Assembly: GCA_000432915.1 (NCBI GenBank)
Contig: HF995203.1
Location: 15,053 to 25,292 of the forward strand
DNA: 10,240 bases
From: Firmicutes bacterium CAG:194
GTDB taxonomy: Bacteria; Bacillota; Clostridia; Lachnospirales; Lachnospiraceae
Direction: 5' to 3'
This document shows, piece by piece, positions 1-7,329 of the stretch (position 1 is the stretch's first letter; each line of letters starts with the position of its first letter). The position numbers were made by a program, and so were the translations under genes. The notes beneath the pieces are model-generated. The model was not told where the DNA came from, ran no database searches, and saw nothing but the letters and a program-made list of their open reading frames with translations.

Positions 1-1144
1 CCTGCAGAACCGCTCTCGGACATGCCACATTGATGCGTTCAAAGCCTTCTCCCGTTTTCCCGAAGATCTTGCCACTGTCCAGCCATAGCCCTGCTTCATA
101 AATGATCTTATGATCCAGCTGCTCTACGGTAAGCCCTGTCTGTCTGAAATCAAGCCAGATCAGATAGGTTCCCTGTGTGTCGATCATACGGACGCCCGGC
201 AGATTTTCTTCTACATATGCTCTGGCAAACGCAATGTTATCTCTGACATAGTTTTTCATAGCAGCATACCATTCATCTCCATGTGCATAAGCCGCCTCTG
301 TCGCCACCAATCCCAGCACGCTGAGCTGGCTGATCCCTGCCCGGTCCATTTCCTTGCGGAATTTCCGGCGAAGTATCTGATTCGGGATAAAAATATTGGA
401 GATCAGCATACTTGCCAGATTAAAGGTCTTACTTGGTGAGGTGCAAGTAACCGAAATATCCGCAAACTCCTTTTTGATACCGGCAAATACAGTATGTGTC
501 CCTTCCCAGATAAAGTCATTGTGGATCTCATCACTGACAACCGTTACCCCATGCTTTACACAGATATCACCGATTTTCTCCAGTTCCTCTTTGGTCCAGA
601 CTCTGCCAACCGGATTGTGCGGACTGCATAACAGAAACAGCTTGATCCCATTTGCAATGATCTTCTGCTCAAAATCCGCAAAATCTATCTTGTAGGTTCC
701 ATCCTCCGTCAGGACAAGATCATTACTGACCACCTCTCTGCCATTGTCAGTGATCACCTCGGAAAACGGATAATATACCGGCTGCTGCAGCAGCACCTTA
801 TCTCCCGGATCGGTATATGCCTTTACAGCCATGGCAAGTGCGAATACAACGCCCGGTGTTTTGATAAGCCACTTCTCCTGTGGTTCCCAGTCATGATGTC
901 TTATCATCCAGTCCCTGATGATCTCAAAATAAGGCGTCTGCACATCACTGTATCCGAATATGCCCTCTTGCACGCGTTCTGTCAGTGCATCTTCTATGTA
1001 AGAGGATGTCTCAAAATCCATATCCGCCACCCAGAGTGGCAATACATCTTCCGGCATACCACGTTTTACGGCAAAATCATATTTCAAACATCTTGTATTT
1101 TTTCTGTCAATGATCCGGTCAAAATCCAAATTTTTCTCTGCCAT
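1..1144 (-). CDS. MalY/PatB-type PLP-dependent C-S beta-lyase (cystathionine beta-lyase), C-terminus cut by window edge
   Basis: Fold-type I aminotransferase-like enzyme of the MalY/PatB family. Members cleave cystathionine or related thioethers to a thiol, pyruvate and ammonia in the cytoplasm. 381 codons are in the window and the family usually has about 390, so only the last ten or so residues are missing. Landmarks: WVADMDF (38-44), SPHNPVGR (174-181) with the cofactor-contacting Asn177, VSDEIH (203-208) with Asp205 to the pyridine nitrogen, SPSKTFN (236-242) with Schiff-base Lys239, and FERINVACPR (368-377) with the likely carboxylate-binding Arg370. An AGGAGA ribosome binding site lies 7 bases before the ATG. 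It starts 25 bp after the stop of the upstream CGS-family gene, so the two are surely cotranscribed. That pairing supports a methionine-pathway beta-lyase over a true aminotransferase. Family call is firm; exact substrate is inferred. Confidence 0.9.
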   Translation of the reverse strand, partial: MAEKNLDFDRIIDRKNTRCLKYDFAVKRGMPEDVLPLWVADMDFETSSYIEDALTERVQEGIFGYSDVQTPYFEIIRDWMIRHHDWEPQEKWLIKTPGVVFALAMAVKAYTDPGDKVLLQQPVYYPFSEVITDNGREVVSNDLVLTEDGTYKIDFADFEQKIIANGIKLFLLCSPHNPVGRVWTKEELEKIGDICVKHGVTVVSDEIHNDFIWEGTHTVFAGIKKEFADISVTCTSPSKTFNLASMLISNIFIPNQILRRKFRKEMDRAGISQLSVLGLVATEAAYAHGDEWYAAMKNYVRDNIAFARAYVEENLPGVRMIDTQGTYLIWLDFRQTGLTVEQLDHKIIYEAGLWLDSGKIFGKTGEGFERINVACPRAVLQ

Positions 1145-1169
1145 GTTTTGTCTCCTGTTCTTCTTTGCA

Positions 1170-2321
1170 TCAACTAAGCTCTGCAAACACCTGCGTCAGC
1201 TCTGCGATCAGATCCAGGGCATCTTCAATACCGACAGAAAGCCGCAGCGTACAGTCTGTAATGCCGTTCTTCTCTCTGATCTCCTGTGGCACATCTGCAT
1301 GTGTCTGTGTTGTCGGATAAGTCAGAAGTGTTTCCACACCGCCCAGACTTTCCGCAAATTTGATCATGCGTACTTTTTCAAGAATTTCAAATGCATGCTC
1401 TTTGCTGTCCACATAAAATGTCAGCATAGAGCCAAAGCCTCTTGCCTGTTTTTTCATGATCTCATATCCCGGATGCTCAGGCAGTCCCGGATAGATGACC
1501 TTTGTCACAGCAGGCTGCGTTTTCAGCCAGTTTGCGATCTCAAGTGCATTTTTCTGCGCCTGCTCCATACGAATGCCCAGTGTTTTGATGCCACGCAGGA
1601 TCAGCCAGCTGTCAAACGGTGCCAGTCCCGCACCTGTCGTTTTGATCAGGAAACGAAGCTGTTCACTGATCTCTTCTCTGTTCGTCACAAGGAAGCCTGC
1701 CAGTGTATCATTGTGTCCCCCCAAAAACTTCGTTCCGCTATGTACCACAATATCTGCTCCCAGCGTCAACGGATTCTGGAAATACGGCGACAAAAATGTG
1801 TTGTCTACAATTAACAAAAGATTATGTCTTTTTGCAATTTCGGAAAGCTTTCCGATGTCCGTTACATTCATCATCGGATTGGTCGGTGTTTCGATATAAA
1901 TTGCCTTTGTCTCTTCTTTTACAAAGCTTTCAACATCATCCTGATAACTGTCCACTACCGAAAATGTGATCCCGTTTTTCCGGGATACATTGCGAAACAG
2001 ACGGATGCTTCCGCCATACAGATCACTGTCCACGATCAGATGATCGCCCGGCTTGAAAAGCTCCATCAAAAGAGTGATCGCTGCCATTCCGGTAGAAAGT
2101 GCAAGTGCATCACAGCCATGTTCCAAAGAAGCCACAATTTTTTCCAGATGCTCTTTGGTCGGGTTCTGTAATCTGCTGTAATCAAAACCTGTGCTCTGTC
2201 CTACACCCGGATGTGCATAAGTTGCTGTCTGGTAGATCGGATAACTGATCGCACCATAGTTTTCTGTCTTGCCTTCTGTCTCCTCCAGATGGAGACATCG
2301 TGTATTGATTCCTCTTTCCAT
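1170..2321 (-). CDS. Cystathionine gamma-synthase/gamma-lyase family PLP enzyme (MetB/MetI/MetC-like)
   Basis: A 383-residue Cys/Met-metabolism PLP enzyme, full length for the family. Landmarks: FDYSRLQNPT (46-55) with Tyr48 and Arg50, which bind cofactor phosphate of the neighbouring subunit; LSTGMAAI (75-82); the cofactor-stacking Tyr102 in DLYGG; IVDNTF with Asp173; HSGTKFLGGHND (194-204) with Schiff-base Lys198; and AESLGGVETL (323-332) with Glu324, followed by the conserved THADVP. Such enzymes make cystathionine from an activated homoserine plus cysteine, or run related gamma- or beta-eliminations. Sequence alone does not fix which. The neighbouring PatB-type beta-lyase argues for the gamma-synthase role, giving cysteine to cystathionine to homocysteine, as in the B. 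subtilis metI-metC pair. Start chosen from an AGGAG site 7 bases upstream. It is the first gene of the operon, with a long AT-rich leader. Confidence 0.88.
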   Translation of the reverse strand: MERGINTRCLHLEETEGKTENYGAISYPIYQTATYAHPGVGQSTGFDYSRLQNPTKEHLEKIVASLEHGCDALALSTGMAAITLLMELFKPGDHLIVDSDLYGGSIRLFRNVSRKNGITFSVVDSYQDDVESFVKEETKAIYIETPTNPMMNVTDIGKLSEIAKRHNLLLIVDNTFLSPYFQNPLTLGADIVVHSGTKFLGGHNDTLAGFLVTNREEISEQLRFLIKTTGAGLAPFDSWLILRGIKTLGIRMEQAQKNALEIANWLKTQPAVTKVIYPGLPEHPGYEIMKKQARGFGSMLTFYVDSKEHAFEILEKVRMIKFAESLGGVETLLTYPTTQTHADVPQEIREKNGITDCTLRLSVGIEDALDLIAELTQVFAELS

Positions 2322-2406
2322 GTCGTTTCTCCTGCCTTTTCGTATCTGTTCTGCTATCGAATTATTCCTATCTTCTTATTCCTGTCTTCTATGAGATCAT
2401 GATTAT

Positions 2407-2440
2407 GAAGTGATTTTCCAAAATCATAACTTCTTAAGTT
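2407..2440. repeat. Overlapping small inverted repeats in the leader of the sulfur operon
   Basis: GAAGT-GATTTT-CC-AAAATC-ATA-ACTTC (2407-2433) is a nearly symmetric element, and AACTT-CTT-AAGTT (2428-2440) overlaps it. They lie 86-119 bases upstream of the CGS-family start codon. They could be an operator or leader RNA structure. Stems are AT-rich and weak, so chance in AT-rich DNA is a real alternative. Confidence 0.3.
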
Positions 2441-2617
2441 TTTTCTTCATGTTTTTCTCTTCGTGTTTTCTTATTTTTCTTATATATTGTCTTAATTACA
2501 TACTATTGCAGCATAGCATATTGTTTTGATAGGAATAATATGTTTTATAAGATATAGCTAGTTTATCATGTTACTACGCTATTGCATAATGCAGGAAGAT
2601 TATAATCTGTTATAGTC

Positions 2618-2864
2618 TTTATCTATAACCACAATCTATGGGACGTAATTTATACTACATAATAAAACGCCGGAACGATATCTACACGCAATCACGCTTG
2701 ACTACCCTGCGATTTGTTTGAAACACATTTTGCACGAGCTCCGGCCACCAAAAAGCATGGTGGTCTCTCCGCTCGGCAAGTGTTTCACAAATCTCAGTCG
2801 TCTACGCTATCGATTGCTTTGTAGATATCGTTCCGGCGTTTATCTATAAACCATTATCTATATG
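2618..2864. repeat. Approximate direct repeats flanking the long palindrome
   Basis: TTTATCTATAA occurs exactly at 2618-2628 and 2839-2849. Both copies continue with a similar tail (CCACAATCTATG at 2629-2640; ACCATTATCTATATG at 2850-2864), giving about 23-26 bp of direct repeat with small gaps. The right copy overlaps the last three bases of the palindrome and the left copy ends 24 bp before it. That asymmetry does not fit a clean target-site duplication. The AT-rich composition makes partial chance similarity possible. Confidence 0.4.
2665..2841. repeat. 177-nt long imperfect palindrome with perfect 22-bp terminal arms
   Basis: The ends 2665-2686 and 2820-2841 are perfect 22-bp inverted repeats (beginning AAACGCCGG, ending CCGGCGTTT). 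Pairing continues inward: 2688-2693 with 2812-2817; 2711-2717 with 2787-2793; 2720-2726 with 2780-2786; 2730-2733 with 2776-2779; 2735-2739 with 2771-2775; and an apical stem CCACCA/TGGTGG (2745-2750 with 2758-2763) around a 7-nt loop. Between these are short bulges, plus one larger asymmetric internal loop (2694-2710 opposite 2794-2811). The multi-tier design, with better GC content than the surrounding DNA, implies selection for structure or descent from a mobile palindromic element. On the minus strand it is followed by TTTTATTAT, so it may also terminate the carbohydrate operon. No coding potential seen. Confidence 0.85.
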
Positions 2865-2878
2865 TTACCTATAACATA
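2861..2878. repeat. Inverted repeat TATGTTA-N4-TAACATA downstream of the GH43 gene
   Basis: Perfect 7-bp arms (2861-2867 and 2872-2878) lie 37 bp beyond the GH43 stop codon. The same heptamer arms with a 9-bp spacer occur at the araC-type promoter (7476-7498). It could be a weak hairpin in the operon 3' UTR or a protein-binding site. AT-rich and short, so uncertain. Confidence 0.35.
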
Positions 2879-2914
2879 CCATTTTTATATATTCCCAGCA
2901 GTTCATTGCCATCC

Positions 2915-4561
2915 TTAGTCTACCGGCTTACTTTCATCTGCCTCATAATCAAAGAAATCAAAATCTGCATAATGGCTGTGCTTCATGCGGTCTGCGCAGG
3001 TCAGTCCGACAAAAGCACCTGTGAATTCACCATATTTACAGTACTCATCGGAATACTTTGTTGTATCGAATACTTTACCGATCTTCTCAAAGTGTTCTCC
3101 GTCATAGCCCCACTCAAACCAGGACTGACGGCCTCTGATACAAAGTCTTAAATAAACCTCTCTGTCATCAACAGGAATTCTGGTATTTAAAAATTCTTCC
3201 TTTTCCCCGTTATCAAGCTGGATGATAGAAAGAGCACTCTGTCCGAGTGTTTCGCTATAGTACTTTCTAAGGTTTACATAATTCATGTTGTCGTAGTACA
3301 GGATCAAGCCTGCACTGTGCTGATGGATCTCCGGTTTGAAATCCATTTTTGTTGTGATCGTAGCATAAACACTTGTCAATTTTCTGGCAAGAATGCTGAC
3401 TTTATTTAAAGAAGTTCTGGCTTCCTGTCCGCGGATACGCACATAGCCCGGACGTGCTTTTACATCTGCAAAGCTCTGTGGCATGATCCTTGGTGCGTAA
3501 TACCAGTTACCCAGCTCTTCCCCATCAAAATCATCAAAGGATGGAACCTGCGACAGTTTTACTTCCGGCAGATTGGCTTCTTCGACTTCCATTTTGGCGA
3601 AATTACTGCCATCTGCCATACGCAGCCAGCCATCTTCTGTCCACATCATTTTCTGGATCGCGGTTTCTCTGCCGAGTGTACAACGAAGCTCCGGTACAAA
3701 CGGTCTTGCACATAAATGCATCAGATATACTTCACCGTTCTGTGTTTCCACATAGCTGCCATGTCCTGATTTCTGCAGGATGGAATCCGGATTGAAGTAT
3801 TTTGGTTTTAAGTGATCCGGGTCATGACGTTCATTGGATTCATTCGGAGAGGATGTCACAATCGGGTTCTTTGGATCTCTTTCATAAGGACCCCAGACAT
3901 TTTTGGAACGTCCCATCGTCACACAATGATTATATCCGGTTCCACCTTCTGCACACATAATATAGTAATAGCCACCGCGTTTGGTCAGATGAGGTGCTTC
4001 AATACAGCCTCTGTCTGTACCACCGCGCCACATTGGCCGGGGGTAACCAACAATCTCCTTTTTCACAGGATTATATTCTACGATGCTGATAAATCCAGGT
4101 TTTTCATAGCCTGCACGTGTTTCCCATTCCAGTGACACAACATATTTCTTTCCGTCATCATCATGGAACATGGATGCATCAAAGCCTGAAGAATGCAGGT
4201 ATACAGGCTTACTCCACGGACCTCTGATATCCTTTGCTGTAATCACAAAGTTGTCTACGTCAAAGTATCTGGCATTCATGGAATTCATAACGCCGTATAC
4301 TACATAAAATAAATCTTCTTCCTTACAATAAGTCAGGCAAGGTGCCCAGATTCCCTTTGCGGAAGGAAGCTTTTTCAGATCTACCTCTTTGTCATCTGTC
4401 AGTACATGTGTATATAATTCCCAGTTTTTCAGATCTTTGGAATGGTAGATTGGAATACCCGGAAACCACTCAAAAGAAGAAACTGCTGCATAATAATCAT
4501 CTCCTTTTCTGCATACGCAGGGATCAGGATTAAACCCTTTAAAAATTGGATTCTGGATCAT
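2915..4561 (-). CDS. GH43 beta-xylosidase (GH43_11-like), cytoplasmic
   Basis: A 548-residue glycoside hydrolase that releases xylose (some homologues also arabinose) from the non-reducing end of xylo-oligosaccharides. The N-terminal five-bladed propeller spans about 1-325 and shows the GH43 triad: Asp13 in NPDP (general base), Asp128 in GFDASMF (pKa modulator) and Glu188 in CIEAPH (general acid). This spacing matches known GH43 beta-xylosidases of about 530-550 residues. From about 340 to 540 comes the C-terminal beta-sandwich found in these enzymes (FDDFDG at 342-347, HQHSAGLILYYD at 413-424). No signal peptide, so it acts on imported oligosaccharides. I place the start at Met 4561, where GGAGAG sits 6 bases upstream; an in-frame ATG at 4582 would add seven residues but lacks a ribosome binding site. 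Last gene of the symporter-GH5-GH43 operon, 57 bp after GH5. Confidence 0.92.
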   Translation of the reverse strand: MIQNPIFKGFNPDPCVCRKGDDYYAAVSSFEWFPGIPIYHSKDLKNWELYTHVLTDDKEVDLKKLPSAKGIWAPCLTYCKEEDLFYVVYGVMNSMNARYFDVDNFVITAKDIRGPWSKPVYLHSSGFDASMFHDDDGKKYVVSLEWETRAGYEKPGFISIVEYNPVKKEIVGYPRPMWRGGTDRGCIEAPHLTKRGGYYYIMCAEGGTGYNHCVTMGRSKNVWGPYERDPKNPIVTSSPNESNERHDPDHLKPKYFNPDSILQKSGHGSYVETQNGEVYLMHLCARPFVPELRCTLGRETAIQKMMWTEDGWLRMADGSNFAKMEVEEANLPEVKLSQVPSFDDFDGEELGNWYYAPRIMPQSFADVKARPGYVRIRGQEARTSLNKVSILARKLTSVYATITTKMDFKPEIHQHSAGLILYYDNMNYVNLRKYYSETLGQSALSIIQLDNGEKEEFLNTRIPVDDREVYLRLCIRGRQSWFEWGYDGEHFEKIGKVFDTTKYSDEYCKYGEFTGAFVGLTCADRMKHSHYADFDFFDYEADESKPVD

Positions 4562-4618
4562 ATTTTTCTCTCCGTTTCTCATTTATACTTCATCTGTCTG
4601 TTTATCTGTTACAGCTTT

Positions 4619-5788
4619 CTATCTATTTGTCGGAAACCAGCCGAAATCAACACATCTGCCAAGATCCCAGCTGTCCCAGCCAATCCAGCCCGGTTCATTT
4701 ACGGTATCTACTAAGAGCTTGTAGCTCCAGTAGAAGTAACCGCTTCCCTTCTTCCAGGCGTCAAGTTGTGCACTAGCAACTGCCTGATAAATTTCTTTTT
4801 TCTGCTCCGGCGAAAAGCTCTCATGCGCAGTGCCTTCCATACCGTTTAATACGGACTGTCCGCCCTTTGTATCACAGCCGCAGGCAAGAGAATTAAACAA
4901 ACACCATTCGCCGCAGACAACCGGGAAATACTGCTCCATTTCCTCGATCATCTTTGCATATTTCGTCTGTACATATTCCACATAGCCTTCCACAGTCTGC
5001 GGACAGCCATCCATTTCTGCCATCATGAGGTACTGGTGCGTATCCAGCACAACATTCTGATATTCGTCTTCCTGCATGAAATCCTTCCATGCCATCAGGT
5101 CAAAGCCATCGTGGATCACCACATATTTTTCCGGCGCAAGATGTGCTCTCATGCGGGTATATGCTTTTTTATAAAACGCTCTTAAAAATACCATGCTGAT
5201 CGGCGCTGTACCCTTTGCCATTTCCGGATCTACAGCCGGGTAACGTTTTGTGATATCAAAGGACTCCCATGCTGCTTCTGTCAGTGGCTCGTTGATCACT
5301 TCAATGCCCCAGAGTCCTTTTCGATTGCCATATCTTTCAGAAAGACGTTCTAAAACAGTCAGTGTAAATTCCACTTCGTCCGGACACTGTGCCCATCTGC
5401 AGACACCGCAGATACCTCCATTGTCAAATCCGTTCTGCCCCATCGGCGCCGTATGCAGATCGATCAGTATCTGAAGACCGTATTTTTCAGCCCAGGCAAA
5501 TGCTTTGTCCAGCTCCTTTATGCAGCCGATAAACGGTTCTCTGTCTCCGAAAATAAAATATGGCACGGGAATACGGATCACTTCCATTCCCATCCGTTTG
5601 ATCGTTACAAAATCACGTTCTGAGATATATTCTGCACGATGCATCTGGATTCTTGCTTCATATACTTCTTTGGAAAGCTGACGCGGCAGATAGTATTCGT
5701 CCTCTGCTGTTGTACCTGCAAATAAAGCAGGACTCATCCATTTTTCAAGTACCAGCCAGTTTCCTAAATTCACACCTTTGATATACAT
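4619..5788 (-). CDS. GH5 family beta-glycosidase (cellulase / exo-1,3-beta-glucanase-like), cytoplasmic
   Basis: A 389-residue (beta/alpha)8-barrel glycoside hydrolase of family 5. Visible motifs: GVNLGNWLVLEKW (5-17), the start of the barrel as in exo-1,3-beta-glucanase-type GH5 enzymes; IRIP with Arg72; DLHTAP with His112; IEVINEP (162-168) with acid/base Glu167; LDTHQY (248-253) with His251; VCGEW (291-295) with nucleophile Glu294; and YFYWSYK (351-357) with the subsite -1 Trp354. All GH5 catalytic residues are present. No signal peptide, dockerin or carbohydrate-binding module, unlike secreted cellulases, so it probably trims imported oligosaccharides. Substrate is open: beta-glucan, gluco-oligosaccharide or a decorated xylo-oligosaccharide are all possible. 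It is unusually cysteine-rich (for example 127, 130, 135, 292, 296, 303, 305), consistent with a reducing cytoplasm. An AAAGGAAG site precedes the ATG. Middle gene of the operon. Confidence 0.87.
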   Translation of the reverse strand: MYIKGVNLGNWLVLEKWMSPALFAGTTAEDEYYLPRQLSKEVYEARIQMHRAEYISERDFVTIKRMGMEVIRIPVPYFIFGDREPFIGCIKELDKAFAWAEKYGLQILIDLHTAPMGQNGFDNGGICGVCRWAQCPDEVEFTLTVLERLSERYGNRKGLWGIEVINEPLTEAAWESFDITKRYPAVDPEMAKGTAPISMVFLRAFYKKAYTRMRAHLAPEKYVVIHDGFDLMAWKDFMQEDEYQNVVLDTHQYLMMAEMDGCPQTVEGYVEYVQTKYAKMIEEMEQYFPVVCGEWCLFNSLACGCDTKGGQSVLNGMEGTAHESFSPEQKKEIYQAVASAQLDAWKKGSGYFYWSYKLLVDTVNEPGWIGWDSWDLGRCVDFGWFPTNR

Positions 5789-5829
5789 ACTGTTCTTCCT
5801 TTCTGTTTTTCTTTGTTATTTTCTATATT

Positions 5830-5857
5830 GCCCCGGTCAGCTTACTGCTGCCGGGGC
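5830..5857. other. Strong GC-rich hairpin between symporter and GH5 genes
   Basis: On the minus strand this reads GCCCCGGCAGC, loop AGTAA, GCTG-A-CCGGGGC: an 11-bp stem with one bulged A. Reading that strand, no U-tract follows (AATATAGAAA), so it should not terminate the operon efficiently. It more likely protects or helps process the 3' end of the symporter message, giving the transporter a different expression level from the hydrolases. On the plus strand it is followed by GTTTTCTGTT, so it could stop antisense transcription. Confidence 0.7.
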
Positions 5858-5881
5858 GTTTTCTGTTCTGATTTTATATTC

Positions 5882-7249
5882 TTACTTTGCTGCTCTGGCT
5901 TTCAGATCTGCAATGATCCGGTCAAATTCTTTGTCAAGCTGCCAGAACTTCATGATGATCAGACCGATCACATATACTGCAACCGGGATCCATACGAAGC
6001 TGATACGGATAGATGCCAGCGCTGAAGCTGTCTGGGATGCTGCATCTCCTACATAACCACCGATCTCAAGGATCAGCCCAAGGAGTGCGGAACCAAGTCC
6101 GTTACCGATCTTATAACCGAAGCTGCAGGCACTGTTTACAAGACCTTCTGTACGATAGCCTGTTTTCCATTCGCCGTAATCGATCGTGTCAGATACCATT
6201 GCCCACATAGTAGCACCGCCGCAGGCATTACCGATACCTCTTATGATACTGGATGCTACGATCATTGGCATTGCGCCGCCGGAGAAGTTCAGCATCAGCA
6301 TACCGATGATATCAAGTACCAGTCCGAGGGAGAATACGTTTCTCTTACCGAATTTCTTAACGAGCATTGCGATAAAGAACATTGCAAGGATCTGTACCAC
6401 ATTGAAAATACCATTAATTGTGCTGACTAAGTTTCTGTCTCCTAAAATGTCTTTTGCGTAGTAAACAGTAGAACCACCGTTTACAGAGTACATTAAGAAG
6501 AAAAGAGCAAGCATGCATGTCATCATGATCCAGTATTTATTTTTGAATAATGCTTTCAGCCCTTCCTTGAAAGGAACATCAACGGCCTGACCGTTTTCAT
6601 CGTGTGCAGCCGCTTTTACACGTTCCTTTGTACCAAAGAAAGTGAACAGGAATGCGATCACTGCTAACAGACCAAGTACACAGAATGCTTTTGTCCAGGC
6701 TGATACGTTGTCACCGAAGAACTCTACCAGTGGAAGTGTTACTGTATTGATGATCAGTGTTCCTGCAGTTGCCAGCAGGTTACGGAAAATGCTCAGTACG
6801 GATCTTTCATATGGATCCTGTGTCATCAGGGCATTTAAAGATGAATAAGGTACATTGATCGCTGTATATACAACTGTTGATGTCAGGTTGTATGTTACGA
6901 AGATGTAAACCAGCTTTGCTGTCTGCCCCCAGGATGCGGGAACGGAAAACAGAAGCACGCCGCATACGGCAAATGGAATACACATACGTAGGATCCAGGG
7001 TCTTGCTTTACCGAATTTGGATTTTGTTCTGTCTACGATAACACCCATGATAATATCACTGATACCATCAAAGATTCTTGATACCATCATGATCGTACCA
7101 ACTGCCAGTGCACTTACCCCTGCATAATCCGTGTAGTAGAATAATAAGAATGCGGACATTGCTGTGTAGATGATGTTACAGCCGAAATCGCCGCAGCCAT
7201 AAGAAAATCGTTCTAAAATCTGCTTAAAGGTCAATTTACTCTTTCCCAT
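5882..7249 (-). CDS. GPH-family cation:sugar symporter (MelB/XylP-like, MFS fold)
   Basis: A 455-residue, 12-helix integral membrane transporter of the glycoside-pentoside-hexuronide:cation symporter family. It imports a glycoside together with Na+ or H+. Diagnostic motifs: SRIFDGISDIIMG (57-69) with Asp61 and Asp65, matching the cation-site acidic pair of MelB helix II; the loop 2-3 signature VDRTKSKFGKARPW (72-85); and the loop 10-11 motif DYGEWKTGYRTEG (357-369). There is no C-terminal PTS IIA domain, unlike LacS or some XylP proteins (which add about 150 residues), so it is not controlled by HPr phosphorylation of a fused domain. A GAGGAG site lies 9 bases before the ATG. First gene of the operon, divergent from the AraC-type regulator; GH5 starts 93 bp after its stop. 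Together with GH43 the substrate is probably a xylo- or gluco-oligosaccharide (inference). Confidence 0.93.
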   Translation of the reverse strand: MGKSKLTFKQILERFSYGCGDFGCNIIYTAMSAFLLFYYTDYAGVSALAVGTIMMVSRIFDGISDIIMGVIVDRTKSKFGKARPWILRMCIPFAVCGVLLFSVPASWGQTAKLVYIFVTYNLTSTVVYTAINVPYSSLNALMTQDPYERSVLSIFRNLLATAGTLIINTVTLPLVEFFGDNVSAWTKAFCVLGLLAVIAFLFTFFGTKERVKAAAHDENGQAVDVPFKEGLKALFKNKYWIMMTCMLALFFLMYSVNGGSTVYYAKDILGDRNLVSTINGIFNVVQILAMFFIAMLVKKFGKRNVFSLGLVLDIIGMLMLNFSGGAMPMIVASSIIRGIGNACGGATMWAMVSDTIDYGEWKTGYRTEGLVNSACSFGYKIGNGLGSALLGLILEIGGYVGDAASQTASALASIRISFVWIPVAVYVIGLIIMKFWQLDKEFDRIIADLKARAAK

Positions 7250-7285
7250 TTTGTAGCTCTCCTCTTTCTTGCTAAATCTTTTTCA

Positions 7286-7311
7286 TGCAGAAAGTTGTTT
7301 TCCATTCTGCA
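7286..7311 (-). promoter_or_regulatory. Inverted repeat in the 5' leader of the symporter operon
   Basis: TGCAGAA (7286-7292) and TTCTGCA (7305-7311) form a 7-bp inverted repeat with a 12-nt loop, 37-62 bases upstream of the symporter start codon. If the promoter lies at about 7335, this is a leader-RNA hairpin; otherwise it may be an operator. Function unknown. Confidence 0.4.
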
Positions 7312-7329
7312 AAGACTTTTTCCCTTGTT

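Larger units (their letters stand above)
2322..2914. other. 593-bp noncoding region between the GH43 gene and the sulfur operon
   Basis: I see no credible gene here on either strand. The part next to the sulfur operon (2322-2600) is very AT-rich and should hold its promoter and leader on the minus strand. A TATAAT lies at 2604-2599 on that strand, but without a recognisable -35, so I do not call a promoter. I looked for and did not see SAM (S-box) riboswitch or T-box landmarks. The part next to GH43 holds the long palindrome (2665-2841) and its flanking direct repeats, listed separately. Confidence 0.7.

Noticed and set aside
1110..1814. Long plus-strand open frame (234 codons) opposite the CGS-family gene
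   Set aside because: It lies wholly antisense to strongly conserved coding sequence, has a low-complexity Cys/His/Arg-rich translation, and has no ribosome binding site or recognisable domain.
2322..2660. SAM riboswitch or T-box leader upstream of the sulfur operon
   Set aside because: I searched the minus strand by eye for the conserved S-box core and the T-box GGTGG-type sequence and found neither. A covariance search would be decisive.
2665..2841. Integron attC site or retron msr-msd
   Set aside because: The ends lack attC-type GTTRRRY/RYYYAAC core sites, and no integrase or reverse transcriptase is in the window.
4562..4582. Longer GH43 start at 4582
   Set aside because: The extra seven residues are encoded by the stretch that contains the GGAGAG ribosome binding site for the ATG at 4561, and homologues begin near the NPIFKGFNPDP motif.
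5830..5857. Operon-direction terminator after the symporter gene
   Set aside because: No U-tract follows the stem on the minus strand, and the downstream GH5 and GH43 genes lack a clear promoter of their own.
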